DNA of 64,000 nt, taken from positions 558,001-622,000 of the forward strand of contig NZ_VITN01000002.1 of NCBI RefSeq assembly GCF_007828045.1, given 5' to 3'. The translations under genes and the position numbers were made by a program. The stretch comes from Nitrospirillum amazonense (GTDB lineage Bacteria > Pseudomonadota > Alphaproteobacteria > Azospirillales > Azospirillaceae). A model generated the notes under the pieces. The model made no database searches, had not been told where the DNA came from, and saw only the letters and a program-made list of their open reading frames with translations. Each line of letters starts with the position of its first letter. The first letter of the stretch is position 1. This document shows positions 1-9,801 of this stretch, piece by piece.

Positions 1-1565
1 AAGTCCAGGCCCCGGCCGTACTTGGCCACCAACCAGTCGAAGCAGCCCTCGATGAACAGGTAGGCCCTGCCGTGGCGGGCGTGCTTCTCATCCTTCAGGA
101 ACAAGGCGCTCATCATCGGCGACAGGGTCAGCGAGACGAAGGCGGAGACGGCGATGGTCATGGTGACGGTGATGGCGAACTCGCGCATCAGCCGGCCGAC
201 GATGCCGCCCATCAGCAGCAGGGGAATGAACACGGCCACCAGCGACACGCTGATGGACATGATGGTGAAACCGATCTCCCCGGCACCCTTCAGCGCCGCC
301 TCCTTGGGCGACATCCCCTCCTCGATGTGGCGGTAGATGTTCTCCACCATCACGATGGCGTCATCGACGACGAAGCCCACGGCGATGGTCAGGCCCATCA
401 GCGACAGGTTGTCCAGGCTGAAACCCAGCAGGTACATCAGCGCCGCGGTGCCGAACAGGGCCAGCGGCACGGTCACGCCGGGGATCAGCGTGGCCCACAG
501 GTTGCGCAGGAACAGGAAGATGACCATGACCACCAGGAAGATGGTCAGCAGCAGGGTGAACTGGACGTCCTCCACCGAGGCCTTGATGGTGGTGGTGCGG
601 TCGATGACCTTGTCCATCTTCACGCCCGGGGGCACCGCCGCCATCACCTGGGGCAGCATGGCCTCCACCTTCGACACGATGTCGATGATGTTGGCGCCGG
701 GCTGCTTGAACACCTGCAGGATGATGCCGGGGCCGTTGTTCTGCCAGGCCAGCAGCTGGGTGTTTTCCGGCCCGTCCACCGCCACGCCGATGTCGCGGAT
801 GCGCACGGGCGCCCCGTTCTTATAAGCGACGATGACGTCGTTCCACGGCTCCGCCTTCAACAGCTGGTCGTTGTTGTAGATGACGAAGTTGTGGCTGACG
901 CCGTTGATGGAACCCTTGGGCGCGTTGATGGTGGCCGTGGGGATGACCGCCGCGATGTCCTCAAGCTGCAGCCCCAGGGCCGCGATCTTGGCCGGATCGA
1001 CCTGCACGCGCACGGCCGGCTTTTGCTGGCCGCCGATGGAGACCTGGCCCACGCCCGGGATCTGCGACAGGCGCTGGGCGATGACGTTCTCGGCGAAGTC
1101 GTCGACCGTGGTCAGGGGCAGGTTGTCGGAGTGGACCGAGTACACCAGGATGGAGCTGTCGGCCGGGTTGATCTTGCGGTAGGTCGGCGGCGACGGCAGG
1201 TTCTTGGGCAACTGGCCGCCGGCGGCGTCGATGGCGGTCTGCACGTCCTGCGCCGCGGCATCGATGTTGCGGTTCAGGTCGAACTGCAAGGTCACCTGGG
1301 TGCTGCCCAGGGTGCTGGTCGACGTCATCTGGCTGACGCCGGGGATGGCGGCGAATTGGGTTTCCAACGGCTGCGCCACGCTGGACGCCATGGTTTCCGG
1401 ACTGGCGCCCGGCAGGTTGGCCGAGACCTGGATGGTGGGGAAGTCCACCTGCGGCAGCGGCGCCACCGGCAGCAGCGGATAGGCCACCATGCCCACCAGC
1501 AGCACGCCCAGCATCAGCAGCGAGGTGGCGATGGGCCGGGTGATGAAGGGGCTGGAGAGGCTCAT
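1..1565 (-). CDS. RND multidrug efflux permease, MdtB/MdtC/AcrB type (3' part outside window)
   Basis: This is the inner-membrane, proton-driven pump of a tripartite drug exporter. Translation from an ATG at 1565 starts with a cytoplasmic tail and first membrane helix ([19 protein letters not shown]). A large porter-domain region follows, then the helix-4 motif with the paired aspartates ([15 protein letters not shown]) that relay protons in this family. About 521 of the usual 1,020-1,050 residues are inside the window; the gene runs off its left edge. The start overlaps the adaptor stop by 3 nt (ATGA), so the two are translationally coupled. The porter sequence resembles MdtB/MdtC more than AcrB, but substrates cannot be told from sequence. 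Confidence 0.93.
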   Translation of the reverse strand, partial: MSLSSPFITRPIATSLLMLGVLLVGMVAYPLLPVAPLPQVDFPTIQVSANLPGASPETMASSVAQPLETQFAAIPGVSQMTSTSTLGSTQVTLQFDLNRNIDAAAQDVQTAIDAAGGQLPKNLPSPPTYRKINPADSSILVYSVHSDNLPLTTVDDFAENVIAQRLSQIPGVGQVSIGGQQKPAVRVQVDPAKIAALGLQLEDIAAVIPTATINAPKGSINGVSHNFVIYNNDQLLKAEPWNDVIVAYKNGAPVRIRDIGVAVDGPENTQLLAWQNNGPGIILQVFKQPGANIIDIVSKVEAMLPQVMAAVPPGVKMDKVIDRTTTIKASVEDVQFTLLLTIFLVVMVIFLFLRNLWATLIPGVTVPLALFGTAALMYLLGFSLDNLSLMGLTIAVGFVVDDAIVMVENIYRHIEEGMSPKEAALKGAGEIGFTIMSISVSLVAVFIPLLLMGGIVGRLMREFAITVTMTIAVSAFVSLTLSPMMSALFLKDEKHARHGRAYLFIEGCFDWLVAKYGRGLD

Positions 1566-2770
1566 GGCTGCTTGCCTTCCGTATTATTGGGGGTGGCGTC
1601 GGCCGTCTTGGCCTCGCCGGCCACCGTCACCTTGACGCCCGGTTGCAGGCGATAGGCGTTGCTGGTCGTGACGCGCTCACCGGCCTGCAGACCCTTGGCC
1701 ACGACGACCATGTCGCCGGTGGTCTCGGCCGTTTCGATGGGCCGCATCTCCACGGTGGAATCCGGCTTCACGACATAGGCGTACAGGCCGTTGGGTCCGC
1801 GCTGCAGGGCGGCGCTGGGGATGGTCAGCGCGCCGCGGCGCGTCTGCTTCAGCAGCTTCACGTTCACGAACTGGCCCGGCCACAGGTGCTCATCGGTGTT
1901 GGGGAACTGGGCCTTCAGCCGCACGGTGCCGGTGGTGGGATCGATCTGGTTGTCCACCAGCATGACGGTGCCGCTGGCCAGGTCCGTCTTGCCGTCGCGC
2001 GACACGGCGGTGACGGTCAGGGGCCCCTGGGCCATGGCCTGGCTGACGGCCAAGCGGTCCTCCTCCGGCAGGGTGAAGATGACGGAGATGGGCTGCATCT
2101 GCGTCACCACCACGATGCCGGTGCCGCTGGCCGCGTGCAGGTTGTTGCCGGGATCGACCTGGCGGATGCCCGTCCGCCCCTGGATGGGGGAGGTGATGCG
2201 GGTGTAGTCCAGCTGGGTCCTGGCGTTGTCGATGGCGGCCTGGTCGCTCTTGATCTGGGCCTGCAGCTGATCGACCTGGGCCCTGGCCGTGTCCACCGTC
2301 TGCTTGCTGGCCAGGTTCTGTGGCGCCAGGCGGGTATAGCGTTCCAGGTCGGCGCGGGCGTTGGCCAGCTGCGCCTCGTCCTTGGCCTTGGTGGCCAGCG
2401 CCTGATCGTACGCCGCCTGGTACAGGCGCGGGTCGATCTGCGCCAGCAGGTCGCCCGGCTTCACCGTCTGCCCCTCGGTGAAGGCGACCTTGTCCAGCGC
2501 GCCATCGACGCGCGTCGTGACCGTCACCGTGTTCAGCGATTGGACGGAGCCCAGGCCCGCCAGGTAGACGGGGGCGTCGGCCGGGGTGGCCACGGCCGTA
2601 TCCACGGCGACGGCGCCGCCGCCCTTGGCTGTCGGGGGGGCGGCCTTGCCGGTGGTGCTGGGCAACAGCTCGGCACCGGCGGCGGCGAGGATGAAGACGC
2701 CGCCCAGGCCGGCCATGACGGCGCGGGTGCGGCTGATGCGGATAGGCTTCAAGATGGGGTTCTCGCTCAT
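1562..2770 (-). CDS. RND efflux periplasmic adaptor (membrane fusion protein), MdtA-like
   Basis: A 402-residue adaptor linking the inner-membrane RND pump to the outer-membrane channel. It has an N-terminal membrane anchor/signal (about residues 18-38), a split lipoyl domain ([20 protein letters not shown] and the later [12 protein letters not shown] half), an alpha-hairpin rich in Gln/Ala between them, and beta-barrel and membrane-proximal domains. The start MSENPILKP was preferred over an ATG 90 nt upstream because the longer form would run back into the preceding gene and put 30 arginine- and tryptophan-rich residues before the signal. It lies 4 nt after the outer-membrane factor gene and overlaps the permease start, giving the order OMF-MFP-RND. 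Confidence 0.93.
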   Translation of the reverse strand: MSENPILKPIRISRTRAVMAGLGGVFILAAAGAELLPSTTGKAAPPTAKGGGAVAVDTAVATPADAPVYLAGLGSVQSLNTVTVTTRVDGALDKVAFTEGQTVKPGDLLAQIDPRLYQAAYDQALATKAKDEAQLANARADLERYTRLAPQNLASKQTVDTARAQVDQLQAQIKSDQAAIDNARTQLDYTRITSPIQGRTGIRQVDPGNNLHAASGTGIVVVTQMQPISVIFTLPEEDRLAVSQAMAQGPLTVTAVSRDGKTDLASGTVMLVDNQIDPTTGTVRLKAQFPNTDEHLWPGQFVNVKLLKQTRRGALTIPSAALQRGPNGLYAYVVKPDSTVEMRPIETAETTGDMVVVAKGLQAGERVTTSNAYRLQPGVKVTVAGEAKTADATPNNTEGKQP

Positions 2771-2774
2771 GATG

Positions 2775-4199
2775 TCAGCTCTGCTTCCAGCCGCCGCCCA
2801 GGGCGTTGTACAAACCGACCAAGGCCTGCAGGCGGGCGAAGCGGGCCTGGACCAAGGCATCGTTGGCGGTGAACAAGGCGGTTTCGGTGTTCAGCACCGT
2901 CAGGACGGTGATGGTCCCGGCGGCCATCTGGGCCTGCGCCAGTTCATAAGCATGGCGCGCCGTGGCGGTCGCCTGTTCCTGCCGCGCCAGCTGTTCCGTC
3001 GTTTCGCGCACAGCGGTCAGCGCGTCCTCCACATTTCCGAAGGCGGCGCGGACGGACTTGCGATATGTCGCCACCAGTTCGTCATAGCGGGCCTGGGCGT
3101 TGGCGTACTGCCCTTCCAGCGCCCCCCCTTCGAAGATGGGCTGGGTCAGCCCGGCGGCCAGGGAGAACAAGGCGCTGCCCGGATCGAACAGGTGTGACAG
3201 GGCGTTGCTGGCATAGCCGCCGGAGGCCGTCAGGTCGATGCTGGGGAAGAAGGCGGCGCGGGCCACGGTGATGTTGGCGTTGGCCGCCTTCAGCAGCGCC
3301 TCCGCCTGGGCCACGTCGGGCCGGCGGGCCAGCAGTTCGGAGGGCAGGCCCGGCGTCACCTGGGGCAGCGCCAGCTTGGCCAGGGTATCGTCTTCCGACA
3401 GCTCCACCGCCTCCGGCATCCGGCCCAGCAGGATGGCCAGGGCGTGCACCGACTGGCGGTACTGCTGGCGCAGGGGCGGCAGCTTGGCGCTCAGGGTGGA
3501 AACGGTGGTTTCCTGCTGCGCCACGTCCAGCGCCGTGGCGATGCCGGCGTCCGCCTGGCGGCGCAACCCGTCCAGCGTGGCCTGGCCGTTGGCCAGGTTG
3601 TTCTCCGCCACCCGCACCTGCTCCCGCAGTTCCAGGGACTGGAAATAGCTGGTGGCCACGCTGCTCAGCACCGACAGGCGCACCGTCTCCAGATCGTAGC
3701 GGCTGGCATCCGCCGTGGCCAGGGCGGCGCTGGCCGTCGCCCGGTTCTTGCCCCAGAAGTCCAGCTCATAACTGGCGTTCAGGCCCACGCTGTGGGCGGT
3801 GGCGGTCTGGGCGGCACCCGCGCTTTTGGCCCGCTGGTGATCGACATCGGCGCTGGCGCCCACCGACGGCAGCAGGGCGGCACCCGCCACCTGCGCCTGG
3901 GCATCGGCCTCGCGCACCCGCGCCATGGCGGCGGCCAGGTCGTCGTTGGCCGTCTGCGCCTGGGCGATGTAGGCGTCCAGTTGGGCGGAGCCGAAACCCT
4001 TCCACCAGTCGGCCACCGGCCAGGCGGGGGCGTCCGCCTTCGGCGCGCCTTCCTGCCATGCCGCCGGCGGCGGGGTGTCGGGGCGCTGGTAATCCGGCCC
4101 CACGGAACAGCCGGCCAGCGCCAGCGCGGCAGCACCCGCCAGCCAGCACCGCGTGAGGGCGCGGAACCGGGGGGCGCGATAAGAGAGGGGGGAAGACAT
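2775..4199 (-). CDS. Outer-membrane efflux lipoprotein, NodT/OprM family
   Basis: A 474-residue TolC-like channel of the RND exporter. The chosen start gives a signal peptide ending in a lipobox (LALAGC), so the mature protein should be acylated on cysteine. SVGPDYQRP follows, the usual beginning of mature NodT-family proteins. Two OEP repeats with long coiled-coil stretches follow (about residues 80-260 and 290-470). An upstream in-frame ATG (4268) would place 23 extra residues before the signal and is less likely. It is the first gene of the efflux operon. The 230 nt upstream (4200-4429) should hold its promoter, but I could not identify -35/-10 elements with confidence. Confidence 0.92.
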   Translation of the reverse strand: MSSPLSYRAPRFRALTRCWLAGAAALALAGCSVGPDYQRPDTPPPAAWQEGAPKADAPAWPVADWWKGFGSAQLDAYIAQAQTANDDLAAAMARVREADAQAQVAGAALLPSVGASADVDHQRAKSAGAAQTATAHSVGLNASYELDFWGKNRATASAALATADASRYDLETVRLSVLSSVATSYFQSLELREQVRVAENNLANGQATLDGLRRQADAGIATALDVAQQETTVSTLSAKLPPLRQQYRQSVHALAILLGRMPEAVELSEDDTLAKLALPQVTPGLPSELLARRPDVAQAEALLKAANANITVARAAFFPSIDLTASGGYASNALSHLFDPGSALFSLAAGLTQPIFEGGALEGQYANAQARYDELVATYRKSVRAAFGNVEDALTAVRETTEQLARQEQATATARHAYELAQAQMAAGTITVLTVLNTETALFTANDALVQARFARLQALVGLYNALGGGWKQS

Positions 4200-4429
4200 C
4201 GGCAGCATCGTCCAGATCGGGGGCATGTCGCGGAGGGCCAAGGGGCGCAAGGCCAAGGGTTGGTGCACCTTGGGCGGGACGCTAACGCCGGCGGGGTTTA
4301 GCCAGCGTGGGCGATTTATTAACTCCGCTTAATCTGGCCCCGCCTCATCCCCTACTTAGGTTTGCCCGTCCCCCAACCGAGGGGTGCACCCACCGCCATG
4401 GCAAGTGGCGGGAGCTGACGGATGAGGCA

Positions 4430-5362
4430 TCAGGGGCTGGGCAGCGCCACCTTGTCCGGCAGGGCCATGCCGGGCGTCCAGCCGCTGTCGGCCAAGAAGG
4501 CCTTCGCGGTATCGGCGTCGATGGTCAGGATGCGGGCGATGGCCGCCCGCTTGTCCTTGGCGTGGACGTAGTAGGCCTTGGTGATGCGGTAGCCGACCCA
4601 ATAGGCGAGATCCCCGGGCCGCTCCTCCGTGCCGACGCCGTTGTACAGCCACGGCTTCATGTTGGCCGTGTCCATGTCGGCGGCGAACTGGGTCTCCACC
4701 TCCGTCTCCCGGCCTTTGGTCCAGGCCTTGAGGCGGACATAGCCGACATTGCCGGAGATCAGTTCCGCCAGGAACTCCGCCCCGCCCTCGATCAGGCCGG
4801 GGAACAGCAGGATCGGGTGTCCCGGTTCCGCCTGGGCCGCCGGCTGCTGCACATGGATGTATTCGTGCGCCACCAGATGGACGAAGCGGTCCTCGGCATT
4901 CGGGTCCATCCAGCCGGCGCCGCACAGCGCCTCTAGCCCCACCAGCACGCCGGACGCGCTGGTGGTGCCGCCGGTGTTGCCCTGGCCCACCAGGATGGTG
5001 ATGGGCGGGAATTTGGCCTGGGGATAGATCTGGCCCAAGCGAGGCAAGGCCTGAGCCAGGCGCCGCTTCACCGCTGGCAGCACGTCCAGGCAGGTCTTGG
5101 CGTCGGCGAACATCTGGGGGTGCCTTTCCATGGCAGCGGCCATGGATTCGCCCGTCAGGTGGCGCAGGCCGGTGAACTGCCGCAGCCCGTCGCTGCCATG
5201 GTCGAGATAGCCCTGCAAGGCCGCCGCCGTGGGCGCACCCCGGCCGGCGTCATACACGCGATAGAAGTCGATGACATCCTGGATGCGGATTTCAGGTGCG
5301 GCCGCCGACGCCGTGCCGCCCAGGGCGAATAGCCCGACCAATGCCAATCGCCAGGACCGCAT
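4430..5362 (-). CDS. Secreted predicted zinc metalloprotease, DUF2268-like
   Basis: A 310-residue protein with a cleavable signal peptide (MRSWRLALVGLFALGGTASAAA). It has a gluzincin-like zinc site, HEYIH at about residues 166-170, followed by an acidic helix (EGGAEFLAE, about 192-200) that should give the third ligand. This layout fits the DUF2268 family of predicted zinc-dependent proteases. The reading frame is open much further upstream, but that part is shadow coding of the neighbouring gene and has no signal peptide. The substrate is unknown. It is on the same strand as its neighbours, separated by 89 nt from the sugar operon and 230 nt from the efflux operon, and is probably a single-gene unit. 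Confidence 0.72.
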   Translation of the reverse strand: MRSWRLALVGLFALGGTASAAAPEIRIQDVIDFYRVYDAGRGAPTAAALQGYLDHGSDGLRQFTGLRHLTGESMAAAMERHPQMFADAKTCLDVLPAVKRRLAQALPRLGQIYPQAKFPPITILVGQGNTGGTTSASGVLVGLEALCGAGWMDPNAEDRFVHLVAHEYIHVQQPAAQAEPGHPILLFPGLIEGGAEFLAELISGNVGYVRLKAWTKGRETEVETQFAADMDTANMKPWLYNGVGTEERPGDLAYWVGYRITKAYYVHAKDKRAAIARILTIDADTAKAFLADSGWTPGMALPDKVALPSP

Positions 5363-5451
5363 TCCCACCCCCTGCCTTCGTTGCGGGGAATGATGGGTGG
5401 CGGCGGCGTGGCGCGCAAGCCTCACGGCACGCCGGGCCCGACGCGGCGGGG

Positions 5452-6420
5452 CTATACCGCCAGCTTGCCCAGGTACTCGGCGCTGAGGCGCGCCGCCTCC
5501 AGCCGGGGCCGGGCGAAGGGTGGTTCCTGCTCGACATAGAAATGGTTGATGCCGGCGGCGTGGGCGGCGGGCAGAATGCGGTGCCAGTCCAGTGTCCCGC
5601 CGCCGACCTCCGTCGGGTCCATCTTCAGCCGGGTGTTGGGGGCCGTGCCGGCCTTCAGATCCTTCACATGCATCAGGCGGAAGCGGCCGGGATGGGCCTG
5701 CAACAGCGCCACGGGATCCAAGCCGGCGGCGGCTACCCAGCCGGCATCCATCTCCATCTTCACCAGGTCCGGATCGGTTTCGGCCAGCAGGATATCGTAG
5801 CCGGTGGCCGTGCCGCCGGCTATGGCCGCGAATTCCGGATTGTGGTTGTGGTAGGCCAACTGCAGCCCGGCTTTCTTCAGGGCTGCCCCTTTCTCGTTGA
5901 GGAAGGCGGCCTGGGCCTTCCAATCGTCGGCGGTGAACTGCGACGCGACCCGGGCCAGGAAATCACCGAAGCCTTCGCCCGCCTGCAGCCCGCCCAGGCG
6001 CGCCGGGACGGTGAACATGGGCATGACGATGAACGTCAGCCCGATGGCGTGGGCATCGCGCACCAGCGCGTCCAGGTCACCGGATAGGCTGGGCGCCGGG
6101 CCCCTGCCCTGCGCATTGATATGGGCGCTTTCGCACACCAGGCCGGCGGCCTTCAGCGCCGCCGCCAAGTCGCCCGCCGTGTGGCCGTAGAAGCCCGGCA
6201 ATTCCACCGCGCGATAGCCCATGTCCGCCACCGCCCTCAACGTGCCGGCCAGGTCCTTCTGCGCCAGGTCGCCCAGGGTATAGAGCTGCAGGCCGATGGG
6301 CAGGCCGTTGCCCTTGAAGAAGGGTATGGGGGCGGCGGTGGACAGCCGCGCCAAGCCCAGGCCGGCCAAGGCGGCGGCACCGCCGATGAAGGCGCGGCGG
6401 CTGGTTCGTATCGTGATCAT
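5452..6420 (-). CDS. Tat-exported sugar phosphate isomerase/epimerase-like TIM barrel
   Basis: A 322-residue member of the xylose-isomerase-like / AP-endonuclease-2 superfamily. The N-terminus is a Tat signal (TSRRAFIGGAAALAGLGLAR), so it should act in the periplasm after folding with a metal. The barrel contains typical metal-site surroundings such as AYHNHNPEF, MEMDAGW and HVKDLK. A good ribosome site (GAGGAAA) lies 9 nt before the ATG at 6420. It is the last gene of a three-gene set with another isomerase-like protein and a Gfo/Idh/MocA enzyme. Such sets often process 3-keto or inositol-like sugars, but the substrate here is inferred only by analogy. Confidence 0.85.
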   Translation of the reverse strand: MITIRTSRRAFIGGAAALAGLGLARLSTAAPIPFFKGNGLPIGLQLYTLGDLAQKDLAGTLRAVADMGYRAVELPGFYGHTAGDLAAALKAAGLVCESAHINAQGRGPAPSLSGDLDALVRDAHAIGLTFIVMPMFTVPARLGGLQAGEGFGDFLARVASQFTADDWKAQAAFLNEKGAALKKAGLQLAYHNHNPEFAAIAGGTATGYDILLAETDPDLVKMEMDAGWVAAAGLDPVALLQAHPGRFRLMHVKDLKAGTAPNTRLKMDPTEVGGGTLDWHRILPAAHAAGINHFYVEQEPPFARPRLEAARLSAEYLGKLAV

Positions 6421-6442
6421 GGGGCGTTTCCTCAGCTTGTTT

Positions 6443-7498
6443 TTATGATAGGCCCAGCAGGGCGCGGTTGCGGGCCGTGTCCACCCCGCTGGCGGCGAAA
6501 TCGTCAAAGGCGCGTTCCGTCACCCGGATGATGTGGTCGCGGATGAAGGGCGCCCCTTCCCGGGCCCCATCCTCGGGATGCTTCAGGGCGCATTCCCATT
6601 CCAGCACGGCCCAGCCGGGGTAGTCGTACTGCGCCAGCTTGGCGAAGATGGCGCCGAAATCCACCTGCCCATCGCCTAAGGAGCGGAAGCGGCCCGGCCG
6701 TTCCACCCAGGGCAGATAGCCGCCATAGACGCCGGCGCGGCCATCGGGCCGGAATTCCGCGTCCTTCACATGGAAGGCGCGGATGCGGGAATGGTAGCGG
6801 TCGATGAAATCCAGGTAGTCCAGCTGCTGCAGGACGAAATGGCTGGGGTCGTACAGGATGGCGGCGCGGGGGTGGTGGTCCACCACGTCCAGGAAACGTT
6901 CGAAGGTGGCGCCGTCGAACAGATCCTCGCCGGGATGCAGCTCGAAGCAGAGATCGACGCCGGCGGCGTCGAAGGCGTCCAGGATGGGGCGCCAGCGGCG
7001 GCCCAGCTCGGCGAACGCCTCCTCCACCAATCCGGCGGGGCGCTGCGGCCAGGGATACATGTAGGGCCAGGCCAGGGCGCCGGAGAAGGTGGCGTGCGCC
7101 GTCAGACCCAGGTTGCGACTGACACGGGCCGCCAGCATCAGCTGGTTCACCGCCCAATCCCGCCGCGCATCCGGCCGGCCGCGCACCTGGGGCGGGGCGA
7201 AGCCGTCGAACAGGGTGTCATAGGCCGGGTGCACCGCCACCAGCTGGCCCTGCAGGTGGGTCGACAGCTCCGTCACCGCCACGCCGTTTTCCGCCAGCGT
7301 GCCGGCGAATTCCTGGGCATAGTCGACACTGTCCGCCGCCTTCTCCAAATCCAGCAGGCCGGTCGGCCCGGTGGGCACCTGCACGCCCTGGTATCCCAGG
7401 GAGGAGGCCCAGCCGGCCAGGCCGGCCACGGTGTCGAAGGGCGGGGTGTCGCCCGCGAACTGCGCCAGGAATATGCCCGGGCCCTTGATCGTTCTCAT
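6443..7498 (-). CDS. Sugar phosphate isomerase/epimerase family protein (cytoplasmic TIM barrel)
   Basis: A 351-residue protein of the xylose-isomerase-like TIM-barrel superfamily with no export signal. Recognisable pieces are the N-terminal strand GPGIFLAQFAG, the metal-site motifs CFELHPGEDLFDG and ILYDPSHF, and the later HVKDAEF. The C-terminus carries WALLEWECALKHPEDG-like residues common in the myo-inositol catabolism IolE/IolH-like branch. The start MRTIKG at 7498 was chosen over a longer frame because the extra residues lack a ribosome site. It lies 22 nt upstream of the Tat-exported paralogue and 26 nt downstream of the dehydrogenase gene, so the three are likely co-transcribed. Confidence 0.87.
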   Translation of the reverse strand: MRTIKGPGIFLAQFAGDTPPFDTVAGLAGWASSLGYQGVQVPTGPTGLLDLEKAADSVDYAQEFAGTLAENGVAVTELSTHLQGQLVAVHPAYDTLFDGFAPPQVRGRPDARRDWAVNQLMLAARVSRNLGLTAHATFSGALAWPYMYPWPQRPAGLVEEAFAELGRRWRPILDAFDAAGVDLCFELHPGEDLFDGATFERFLDVVDHHPRAAILYDPSHFVLQQLDYLDFIDRYHSRIRAFHVKDAEFRPDGRAGVYGGYLPWVERPGRFRSLGDGQVDFGAIFAKLAQYDYPGWAVLEWECALKHPEDGAREGAPFIRDHIIRVTERAFDDFAASGVDTARNRALLGLS

Positions 7499-7524
7499 CG
7501 TGTGAATCCCCGCCGGAGTCCCTG

Positions 7525-8652
7525 TTACAGCTGAACCCACCCGGCGCCGTTGGCGGCCACGGCGCGGGCGACGAAGGCCATGCCGCGCAGCCCGTCCCGG
7601 ATGGTGGGCACTTGCGTACCTTCAAGATCGCCGCCAGAGGCGATGGCGGCGGCGAAGTCGCGATAGATGTTGGCGAAGGCCTCGATGAAACCCTCGGGAT
7701 GGCCGGTGGGCAGGCGTGCCGGCCCCCGCCCCGCCGGGCCCAGATAGGGTGCTGCCGCGTGCAGCGTCTGGGTGGGCCGGTCCAGCCAGTTGAGGGTCAG
7801 CACGTCCGGCCGTTCGTGGCACCAGTCCAGCCCGCCCCGAGTGCCATAGACGCGCAGGCGCAAGCCGTTGCGGTCCCCCGCCGCCACCTGGCTGGCCACC
7901 AGCACACCCGGCACGTCCTCACCGAACCGCAGCAGGATGTTGCAGTCGTCGTCCAACCGGCGGCCGGGCACCAGGCTGTTGAGGTCGGCGTTGAGGCGCG
8001 TCACGGCCAATCCGCTGACGAATTCCGCCGCGTTAAAGGCGTGCACGCCGATGTCGCCGATGCAGCCGCCCAGGCCCGATTGCGCCGGGTCCGCCCGCCA
8101 GGCGGCCTGGGCGTTGTCCGTCTTCTCCACCGCCTGCGCCAGCCAGCCCTGGGAATATTCCACCACCACCTTGCGGATGGCGCCCAGGTCGCCCCGCCGT
8201 ACGATGGCCCGCGCCTCGCGCACCAGGGGATAGCCGGTGTAGGTGTAGGTCAGGCCGTAGAGGCGGCCGGTATCCGCCACCACCCGGGCCAGATCCTCCG
8301 CCTCTTCCAAGGTCGCGGTCGCAGGCTTGTCGCTCAACACGGAAAAGCCCGCCTCCAGCGCCGCCTTGGCCACCGGGAAATGCAAATGGTTGGGGGTGAC
8401 GATGGCCACGAATTGCGCACCGTCGGGCCGCGCCGCCTCGGCCGCCAGCATCCGGCGATAGTCGCCATGGGCGCGGGCCGGGTCTATGCCATAGCCTGTG
8501 GCGGCGGCCTTGGACTTGGCCTCATCCCGGCTGAAGGCGCCGGCCACGAGGCGGATGCGGCCGTCCAGTTCGGCCGCCATGCGGTGCACCGGCCCGATGA
8601 AGGAACCGGGACCGCCGCCCACCATCGCCATGCGGATCACCGCGTCAGACAT
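7525..8652 (-). CDS. Gfo/Idh/MocA family NAD(P)-dependent oxidoreductase
   Basis: A 375-residue sugar or inositol dehydrogenase. The N-terminal Rossmann fold has the nucleotide motif VGGGPGSFIG (about residues 9-18). VTPNHLHFPVAKAAL and the catalytic-lysine motif SDKPATATLEEAEDLA follow, in the position of the EKP motif of the family. The C-terminal domain contains GDIGVHAFN, a usual substrate-site element. The ATG at 8652 is preceded by a G-rich ribosome site; a GTG one codon earlier is possible. It is the first gene of the LacI-controlled sugar operon and is transcribed away from the regulator. It probably oxidises a sugar hydroxyl that the two isomerase-like enzymes then rearrange or cleave. 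Confidence 0.92.
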   Translation of the reverse strand: MSDAVIRMAMVGGGPGSFIGPVHRMAAELDGRIRLVAGAFSRDEAKSKAAATGYGIDPARAHGDYRRMLAAEAARPDGAQFVAIVTPNHLHFPVAKAALEAGFSVLSDKPATATLEEAEDLARVVADTGRLYGLTYTYTGYPLVREARAIVRRGDLGAIRKVVVEYSQGWLAQAVEKTDNAQAAWRADPAQSGLGGCIGDIGVHAFNAAEFVSGLAVTRLNADLNSLVPGRRLDDDCNILLRFGEDVPGVLVASQVAAGDRNGLRLRVYGTRGGLDWCHERPDVLTLNWLDRPTQTLHAAAPYLGPAGRGPARLPTGHPEGFIEAFANIYRDFAAAIASGGDLEGTQVPTIRDGLRGMAFVARAVAANGAGWVQL

Positions 8653-8708
8653 CACCCATCCCCCCTGACCATCCCATTCACCATCCCATTGAAGCGCGGC
8701 ACCAATGG

Positions 8709-8722
8709 TGAAATCGATTACA
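8709..8722. promoter_or_regulatory. LacI-family operator in the divergent promoter region
   Basis: The 14-bp sequence TGAAATCGATTACA fits the LacI/GalR-family consensus TGNAANCGNTTNCA at every defined position. It lies between the divergently transcribed dehydrogenase operon and the LacI-type regulator gene, 57 nt before the dehydrogenase start and 72 nt before the regulator start. Such a site would let the regulator repress the catabolic operon and its own gene. Confidence 0.75.
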
Positions 8723-8793
8723 TGATCCTAGCAGTGAAGCCATGCCCTCGCAACTCTTGCAGGCAAGGCGGATCGAAAGCACCCTCCCATCCC

Positions 8794-9801
8794 ATGCCGA
8801 CCATCCAAGACGTGGCCCGCCGGGCCCGGGTTTCCACCGCCACCGTTTCCCGTGTCCTGAGCACCCCCGGGGTGGTCAGCGAGGCGACGCGCGAACGGGT
8901 CATGGCCGCCGTCGATGCCCTGGGCTATGAGCCCAACTACGCGGCCAAAAGCCTGCGCACCCTGCGCACGGCCAAGATCGTCGTGACGGTGCCCGACATC
9001 TCCAACCCCTTCTTCTCCAGCGTCATTCGCGGCGCGGAGGAGGCGGCGCAGGCCGCCGGCTATTCCGTGCTGCTGGGCGACACCCGCCACAGCACGGAGC
9101 GGGAGGAGCAGTACGCCGGCATGCTGCGCCGGAAAGAGGCGGACGGCCTGATCTTCCTGGGCCACCGCCTGCCCAACACCTTGGCCGAACTGATCGGCCG
9201 CCAGGGCGCCAGGGCGCCGGTGGTCAACGGCTGCGAGTTCAGCCCCGACCTGGGCGTGTCCAGCGCCCACATCGACAACGCGGCCGCGGCGGCGGAGGCC
9301 ATGGACCTGCTGTACGGTCTGGGCCACCGGATCATCGGCGTCATCACCGGCCCCCTGGCCAGCCCCATCAGCCGCGACCGCCTGGAAGGCGTGCGGGCCT
9401 CCGCCGGCCGCCATGGCGCCGAGACCACCCTGCGCATCGCCACCGGCGACTTCTCCGTGGAATCGGGGGAGCGGGAGGCGCAGGGGCTGCTGGCCGGCGG
9501 CGACACGCCGACCGCCCTGTTCTGCTTCAGCGATGAGATGGCCATGGGCGCCCTGGCCGCCGCGCGCCGGGCAGGCCGCCGCTGCCCGGACGACCTGTCG
9601 CTGGTCGGCTTCGACGACATCCGCTTCGCCCGCTACCTGGACCCGGCGCTGACCACCGTCAGCCAGCCGATGGAGGAGCTGGGCCGGACGGCGGTGGCCC
9701 TGCTGCTGGATATCCTCGCCGGCCGCCAGACCGCCGCGCGCTCCGTCACCCTGCCGCATCACCTGGCGGTGCGCGGCAGCACAGGCCCGGCGCGGCGTTA
9801 G
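8794..9801 (+). CDS. LacI/GalR family transcriptional regulator
   Basis: A 335-residue repressor. The N-terminal helix-turn-helix and hinge are textbook: MPTIQDVARRARVSTATVSR, then VSEATRERVMAAVDALGYEPN. A periplasmic-binding-protein-like sensor domain follows (about residues 60-335), including FCFSDEMAMGAL and SLVGFDDIRFARYLDPALTTV. The frame is open far upstream, but the ATG at 8794 begins exactly at the conserved N-terminus. It is divergent from the Gfo/Idh/MocA operon and shares the operator at 8709-8722 with it, so it most likely represses that operon until a sugar ligand binds. Its stop overlaps the convergent cytochrome gene by 4 nt. Confidence 0.95.
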   Translation: MPTIQDVARRARVSTATVSRVLSTPGVVSEATRERVMAAVDALGYEPNYAAKSLRTLRTAKIVVTVPDISNPFFSSVIRGAEEAAQAAGYSVLLGDTRHSTEREEQYAGMLRRKEADGLIFLGHRLPNTLAELIGRQGARAPVVNGCEFSPDLGVSSAHIDNAAAAAEAMDLLYGLGHRIIGVITGPLASPISRDRLEGVRASAGRHGAETTLRIATGDFSVESGEREAQGLLAGGDTPTALFCFSDEMAMGALAAARRAGRRCPDDLSLVGFDDIRFARYLDPALTTVSQPMEELGRTAVALLLDILAGRQTAARSVTLPHHLAVRGSTGPARR

